Shown: positions 8,550 to 11,280 of the stretch, one piece after another
Layout of the letters: each line of letters opens with the position of its first letter
Numbering within the stretch: the first letter of the stretch is position 1
Origin: Acidobacteriota bacterium
Lineage (GTDB): Bacteria; Acidobacteriota; Thermoanaerobaculia; Multivoradales; JAHEKO01
NCBI GenBank assembly: GCA_030610025.1
Contig: JAUWSP010000040.1
Span: 1-11,280 of the forward strand
Direction of reading: 5' to 3'
DNA: 11,280 bases
Notes under the pieces: model-generated
Database searches by the model: none
What the model saw: the letters and a program-made list of their open reading frames with translations, nothing else
Told to the model about the DNA's origin: nothing
Translations under genes and position numbers: made by a program

Positions 8550-8605
8550 GGGCCCGACTGTTCTCAAGGATGTCCTTCGCGGGCCTCGAACCCGCAATGG
8601 CAAGC

Positions 8606-8857
8606 TCAGCGCCCAATTGCCGAGGCTGGCAGGGCTTCGTCTACGAGCATGATGGGGATGTCGGAGACTATCGGATAGACCAGCTGCGAATCAGCGGAGT
8701 AGAGCCCCTGCTCGACCACGGGCGCTTCCTTCCTGAAGTGCTCCTGGTACTTTTCCACGAGCTGCCGGCAGAGCTCGGCTGGAAGCTCCACCAGCTCCAA
8801 TTCGCCTTTGGTCTTCGGGCAGACGAGAATTTCGAGAAGATCCGGGTCGACAGCCAT
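8606..8857 (-). CDS. Trm112 / UPF0434-like small protein with degenerate zinc site
   Basis: 83 residues. The N-terminal LLEILVCPKTKGELELV and C-terminal LVYPIVSDIPIMLVDEA match the Trm112 (E. coli YcaR-type) fold, which is normally about 60 residues. Two differences stand out. First, the usual CPxC zinc knuckle is CPKT (C13, T16), and the position of the later cysteine is S54, so only one canonical zinc ligand remains. Second, there is an extra, probably helical, charged stretch at about 26-46 (around RQLVEKYQEHFRKE). In eukaryotes and archaea Trm112 binds and activates SAM-dependent methyltransferases acting on rRNA, tRNA and release factors; the role of bacterial members is poorly known. 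It is the first gene of the cluster, directly upstream of tlyA, which may or may not be meaningful. The start ATG is well supported by AGGTGAG five nt upstream. The 56-nt gap to the tlyA ATG holds no terminator. Confidence 0.85.
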   Translation of the reverse strand: MAVDPDLLEILVCPKTKGELELVELPAELCRQLVEKYQEHFRKEAPVVEQGLYSADSQLVYPIVSDIPIMLVDEALPASAIGR

Positions 8858-8862
8858 TTTCG

Positions 8863-8869
8863 CTCACCT
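8863..8869 (-). promoter_or_regulatory. Shine-Dalgarno AGGTGAG of the Trm112-like gene
   Basis: AGGTGAG lies five nt before the ATG at 8857 on the minus strand. It is the second clear ribosome binding site in the window, after that of the Omp85 gene, and fixes the start of the 83-residue protein. Confidence 0.6.
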
Positions 8870-8877
8870 TCGAAGCC

Positions 8878-8886
8878 AGAATAGCA
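8878..8886 (-). promoter_or_regulatory. Candidate extended -10 promoter for the minus-strand cluster
   Basis: The minus strand reads TGCTATTCT, that is TGn plus a 4/6 match to TATAAT, in the divergent intergenic region. No good -35 lies 16-18 nt upstream, which is tolerated for extended -10 promoters. Transcription would begin near 8871, just ahead of the Shine-Dalgarno. This is a motif-level call only. Confidence 0.3.
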
Positions 8887-8906
8887 CAAGCGGTCTCGCA
8901 CCTTGA

Positions 8907-8935
8907 TTAACACGGCACCGCTTTCCCGGTAGACT
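8907..8935 (+). promoter_or_regulatory. Candidate sigma-70-type promoter for the GT-C membrane protein gene
   Basis: TTAACA (5/6 match to TTGACA, 8907-8912), a 17-bp spacer, and TAGACT (4/6 match to TATAAT, 8930-8935). Transcription would start near 8942, only about 24 nt before the GTG at 8966 and about 3 nt before the TTG at 8945, so the mRNA leader would be very short or absent. This agrees with the lack of any Shine-Dalgarno. The two divergent promoters lie within about 60 bp and could share regulation. Confidence 0.4.
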
Positions 8936-8965
8936 CTTGGCGACTTGCCCGGCCCCCAACCCACC

Positions 8966-10810
8966 GTGCGTTCCTCGCCAAGAAATACCCGCTCATGGTC
9001 TGTAGCCCGCTCGATCGGCGGTCCGGCCATCGCCATCGCGATCCTGATGCTGGTGGCCCTACAGGTCGCGAAGCCATCTCCGACCCGCCTTTGGGGCGAC
9101 GAAGGAACCTTCGTGGCGATGACCGCGAGCCTGGTCCACGACGGGGACCTGATCTTCGACGAGGGCGATCTCCAGCGGCTCGAGGAACGTCAGGCCGGGC
9201 CGGCTCCTGCGGTCATCCTGCAACGCACCGACCGGGGGGTCACCTACTCGAAACCGATCCTCTACCCGCTCATGGCGGCACCCCTCTTCTCGCTGTTGGG
9301 CGAGTCGGGAATGCTTCTCACCAATGCGTTGCTACTGGGCATTGCACTGCTTCTGGCCTGGTGTCACTTGAGGCGACTCGGTTCGACCTCGCACGCTTTC
9401 TGGACCCTGGCTACCGCAGTGTGCTGCAGCGTCCTGCTGCCCTATCTGGTCTGGCGCATGAGCGACCTGGCTCAGGCCGCGATGGTTCTGGCAGGCCTGA
9501 TCCTCGCGATTCGAGGGTTGCCTCCGGCGGCGGAAAATCGATCCGGAAAGGGCAGGGGCCTCCTCCTGTCTTCGGTCGCCGGAGCTTTTCTGTTGGGGGC
9601 GGCCACCTCGATGAGGTTCAGCACAGCGGCATTGGCCGCCGCCCCGGTGCTCATCGCCATCCTCTATCGGAGGTACCGGCGTGGCCTTGTCGTCGCGGCG
9701 CTGGCCGTGGCGGGCTTTGCCCTTGTAGGCGGTGCCACACAGCACTACCTGGGGACTCCCAATCCCTACAAGGCGGTTCGCTCCAGCTTCAACCCACGCA
9801 CCGGCTACCCGGCTGGAGTCGAGGCCGCCGAGGCCGCCGAGAGATTCTCCACCAGCCCGGCGACCCAGTCCGCTTCCTGGCTTCCAAGCTTCGAACCGAG
9901 GCGCTCGGCCTATTCCCTGTTCTACTTCTTCGTGGGTCGACATACCGGCCTTTTGGCCTACTTTCCCATCGCTCTAGTGCTGCTACTGCATGCCGTGCGG
10001 CGTCCGAACGGTGTGGCTCTGCCTCTTCTCATAGCGAGCGGTACGGTAGTGGGCTTCTACCTTCTCTGGATGCCGGAGAACTACTTCGGCGGCTCGACAT
10101 TCCTCGGCAATCGTTACTTCCTGGTGATACTGCCGGCCGTTCTCGTCGCTGTACGACAACTCCCATCGCCTCGCCTTCTCGCGGTGGCCTGGTTGTTGGC
10201 CTTGGGCTTCTGGAGCTCGGGCCTCTATTCCGTATCCCTAACCAGAGGCCTGGACTCGACCAGCCAGAACCACACTCACGCCGGTCTCTTCCGACTCTTG
10301 CCGTTCGAATCGACAGCCAAGAACATCGATGGCGTCGAGGCGCGCTACTGGCGGCGGGACTTCGTCCGCTTCGTGGACCCCTTCGCGGGAATCGGTGCCC
10401 AGAGCTTTCGCCTGAGCTCGGGAGTGCCGGCAACCGAGCTCGTGGTCGCCACGTCGTGGCCCGGAGAGACTTTGAAGATCGCAGTCCAAGCCAGCTCGCC
10501 TCGCACGGTGCTCGAAGTCACCGATTGGCAAAGAAGCGACGCCTACGCTCTCGACGGCTCGGTCGACATGGCTCCTGGCGTGCTCGAGATCGACCTCTCG
10601 CCAGCCTGGAGGCGACATGGATTCTGGTGGCAAGACGGCGGGACCTACGCCGTCCGCAGTCTTCGCCTGAAACTCGTGCACCCCGAGGGAACCGAGGCGA
10701 CGGCCGATGTCCGATATCTCGGACAGAGACTGCCGCCGAAGATGCGTCCCCAGTCGAGGGACCAGGATCCTCCACCTGACGGCGAAGCCGGTGCTGCTCA
10801 ATCCAGATAA
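8966..10810 (+). CDS. Polytopic membrane protein, probable GT-C fold glycosyltransferase
   Basis: 614 residues from GTG 8966; the frame is also open to TTG 8945, which would add seven residues. Neither start has a Shine-Dalgarno. About 11 membrane segments can be seen (near 18-35, 117-135, 145-163, 167-185, 199-216, 218-234, 239-259, 327-344, 350-369, 384-399, 404-425). The first large loop after TM1 carries LWGDEG (D45, E46) followed by a HDGDLIFDEGD stretch. An acidic pair in this loop is typical of GT-C enzymes (PMT/ArnT/GT39-like) that use polyprenyl-phosphate sugars outside the membrane. NRYFLVILPA (382-391) is another pattern common in such proteins. After TM11 a soluble, beta-rich C-terminal domain of about 190 residues follows, probably extracytoplasmic. 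Substrate and acceptor cannot be read from sequence. The gene stands alone, divergent from the tlyA cluster and convergent with the sulfatase-like gene, whose end it overlaps. Confidence 0.78.
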   Translation: MRSSPRNTRSWSVARSIGGPAIAIAILMLVALQVAKPSPTRLWGDEGTFVAMTASLVHDGDLIFDEGDLQRLEERQAGPAPAVILQRTDRGVTYSKPILYPLMAAPLFSLLGESGMLLTNALLLGIALLLAWCHLRRLGSTSHAFWTLATAVCCSVLLPYLVWRMSDLAQAAMVLAGLILAIRGLPPAAENRSGKGRGLLLSSVAGAFLLGAATSMRFSTAALAAAPVLIAILYRRYRRGLVVAALAVAGFALVGGATQHYLGTPNPYKAVRSSFNPRTGYPAGVEAAEAAERFSTSPATQSASWLPSFEPRRSAYSLFYFFVGRHTGLLAYFPIALVLLLHAVRRPNGVALPLLIASGTVVGFYLLWMPENYFGGSTFLGNRYFLVILPAVLVAVRQLPSPRLLAVAWLLALGFWSSGLYSVSLTRGLDSTSQNHTHAGLFRLLPFESTAKNIDGVEARYWRRDFVRFVDPFAGIGAQSFRLSSGVPATELVVATSWPGETLKIAVQASSPRTVLEVTDWQRSDAYALDGSVDMAPGVLEIDLSPAWRRHGFWWQDGGTYAVRSLRLKLVHPEGTEATADVRYLGQRLPPKMRPQSRDQDPPPDGEAGAAQSR

Positions 10811-11280
10811 CCGAGAGCCCGAAGAGCGGCTTCGTCTTCCTCGGACAGCTCCTGCTGGCCGGGTTCGGCTCGGGACGTCCACTGCAGGGCCGACAACCGC
10901 TCCGTCAGCCTTCGCCGCAGATCTTCCTGCCGCTTGAAGAGATCCTCCTGCGCCAAGGGGTCCCTGCGCAGATCGTAGAGCTCGTGCCGCATCGGCTGAA
11001 GGCCGCGGGTCTGGAAGGCCAGACAGCGGTCGTCGGTACTCTCGCCGACTTCCGCCGGAGAGATACAACCGTCGGCCTCGAGGCTGACCCGGCGGATCTG
11101 TCGTCGCCTGCCGGGTAGCTCGAGGGTCACAGGCTGCCAATCGGGCCCGAGCTCGATCTCACCGAGGGACGAGCCATCGACAGTGACCTGGACACGGCGG
11201 GGCTCATGAAAGCTATGCGCCTCGAACTCCAGAAGGTCCTCTTCAGTGTCGAAGGTGAAGGCGTGGCGAATCCAGCCTCC
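10798..11280 (-). CDS. Sulfatase-like (alkaline phosphatase superfamily) hydrolase, C-terminal fragment
   Basis: The frame is open from the right edge to TGA at 10800-10798, giving the last 160 residues. The N-terminal catalytic part, including the formylglycine site, lies outside the window. Two parts are visible. Residues 1 to about 96 of the fragment look like a beta-sandwich (RRVQVTVDGSSLGEIELGP, then WQPVTLELP, then CISPAEVGESTDDRCLAF). Residues 99 onwards carry the sulfatase-type ending ELYDLRRDPLAQEDLF, a basic helix, and the terminal SEEDEAALRALGYLD; the phrase 'ELYDLxxDPxExxNL ... LRxLGYL' is typical of many arylsulfatase-A-like proteins. Expected role: hydrolysis of a sulfate or phosphate ester, usually outside the cytoplasm; substrate unknown. 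A GTG at 11130 could be mistaken for the start, but the frame clearly continues upstream. Confidence 0.75.
   Translation of the reverse strand, partial: GGWIRHAFTFDTEEDLLEFEAHSFHEPRRVQVTVDGSSLGEIELGPDWQPVTLELPGRRRQIRRVSLEADGCISPAEVGESTDDRCLAFQTRGLQPMRHELYDLRRDPLAQEDLFKRQEDLRRRLTERLSALQWTSRAEPGQQELSEEDEAALRALGYLD

Noticed and set aside
9820..9840. Short tandem repeat of GAGGCCGCC in the GT-C gene
   Set aside because: Two copies only, encoding EAAEAAE in a loop; within chance for GC-rich coding DNA.
8995..10779. 594-codon open frame overlapping the GT-C gene in another frame of the same strand
   Set aside because: The product is rich in Arg, Gly, Ser and Pro without membrane segments or motifs. 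The frame ending at 10810 gives a coherent polytopic membrane protein.
10238..11140. Minus-strand 300-codon open frame across the GT-C end and the sulfatase end
   Set aside because: The sulfatase frame (stop at 10798) contains the recognisable ELYDLRRDP and ALRALGYLD motifs. This alternative is Arg/Ser/Gly-rich and is a shadow of both genes.
1..11280. Search for tRNA, rRNA, CRISPR array, insertion sequence, phage or defence genes
   Set aside because: No repeated spacers, transposase or integrase motifs, terminal inverted repeats or tRNA-like cloverleaf were seen. Coding sequence fills nearly the whole window.

Overview
This 11.3 kb window is GC-rich (my estimate is a little above 60 percent) and comes from a diderm (Gram-negative-type) bacterium: it encodes an outer-membrane Omp85 barrel protein and a TamB-like periplasm-spanning protein. 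The combination of protein styles (a Trm112-like small protein, TlyA, NAD kinase, TamB, a many-POTRA Omp85, a GT-C-like membrane protein and a sulfatase ending in ALRALGYLD) reminds me of Acidobacteriota or neighbouring deep-branching lineages such as Myxococcota. That assignment is inference and could not be tested here.

Layout. A minus-strand gene cluster runs from about 8890 leftwards off the window edge: Trm112-like protein (8857-8606), tlyA rRNA 2'-O-methyltransferase (8549-7815), nadK (7818-6955, sharing ATGA with tlyA), a 102-bp gap holding a perfect 6-bp-stem inverted repeat, tamB (6852-2842), and an Omp85 (BamA/TamA family) gene (2830 to beyond base 1). The Omp85 Shine-Dalgarno overlaps the tamB stop codon. 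The long Omp85 reading frame stays open to the left edge, so its C-terminus is missing. A short divergent promoter region (8858-8965) separates this cluster from a plus-strand gene for an approximately 614-residue polytopic membrane protein of GT-C glycosyltransferase type (8966-10810). Its 3' end overlaps by 13 bp the 3' end of a convergent minus-strand sulfatase-like gene that enters from the right edge (10798 to beyond 11280).

How the genes fit together. The last two genes of the cluster form an envelope pair: TamB is an inner-membrane-anchored beta-groove protein, and the Omp85 partner is the outer-membrane barrel with a periplasmic POTRA arm. Such a pair would act in outer-membrane protein insertion or phospholipid movement between membranes. 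The first three genes are housekeeping functions (rRNA methylation, a possible methyltransferase partner protein, NADP supply). The GT-C protein and the sulfatase probably concern extracytoplasmic glycan or lipid-linked sugar modification.

I saw no tRNA, rRNA, CRISPR array, insertion sequence, integrase, phage gene or toxin-antitoxin pair. The region looks chromosomal and fairly ordinary. The parts most worth a second look are the apparent seven-POTRA Omp85 with an altered L6 motif, the Trm112-like protein that has lost most of its zinc ligands, and the similar beta-rich domains in the convergent GT-C and sulfatase neighbours.
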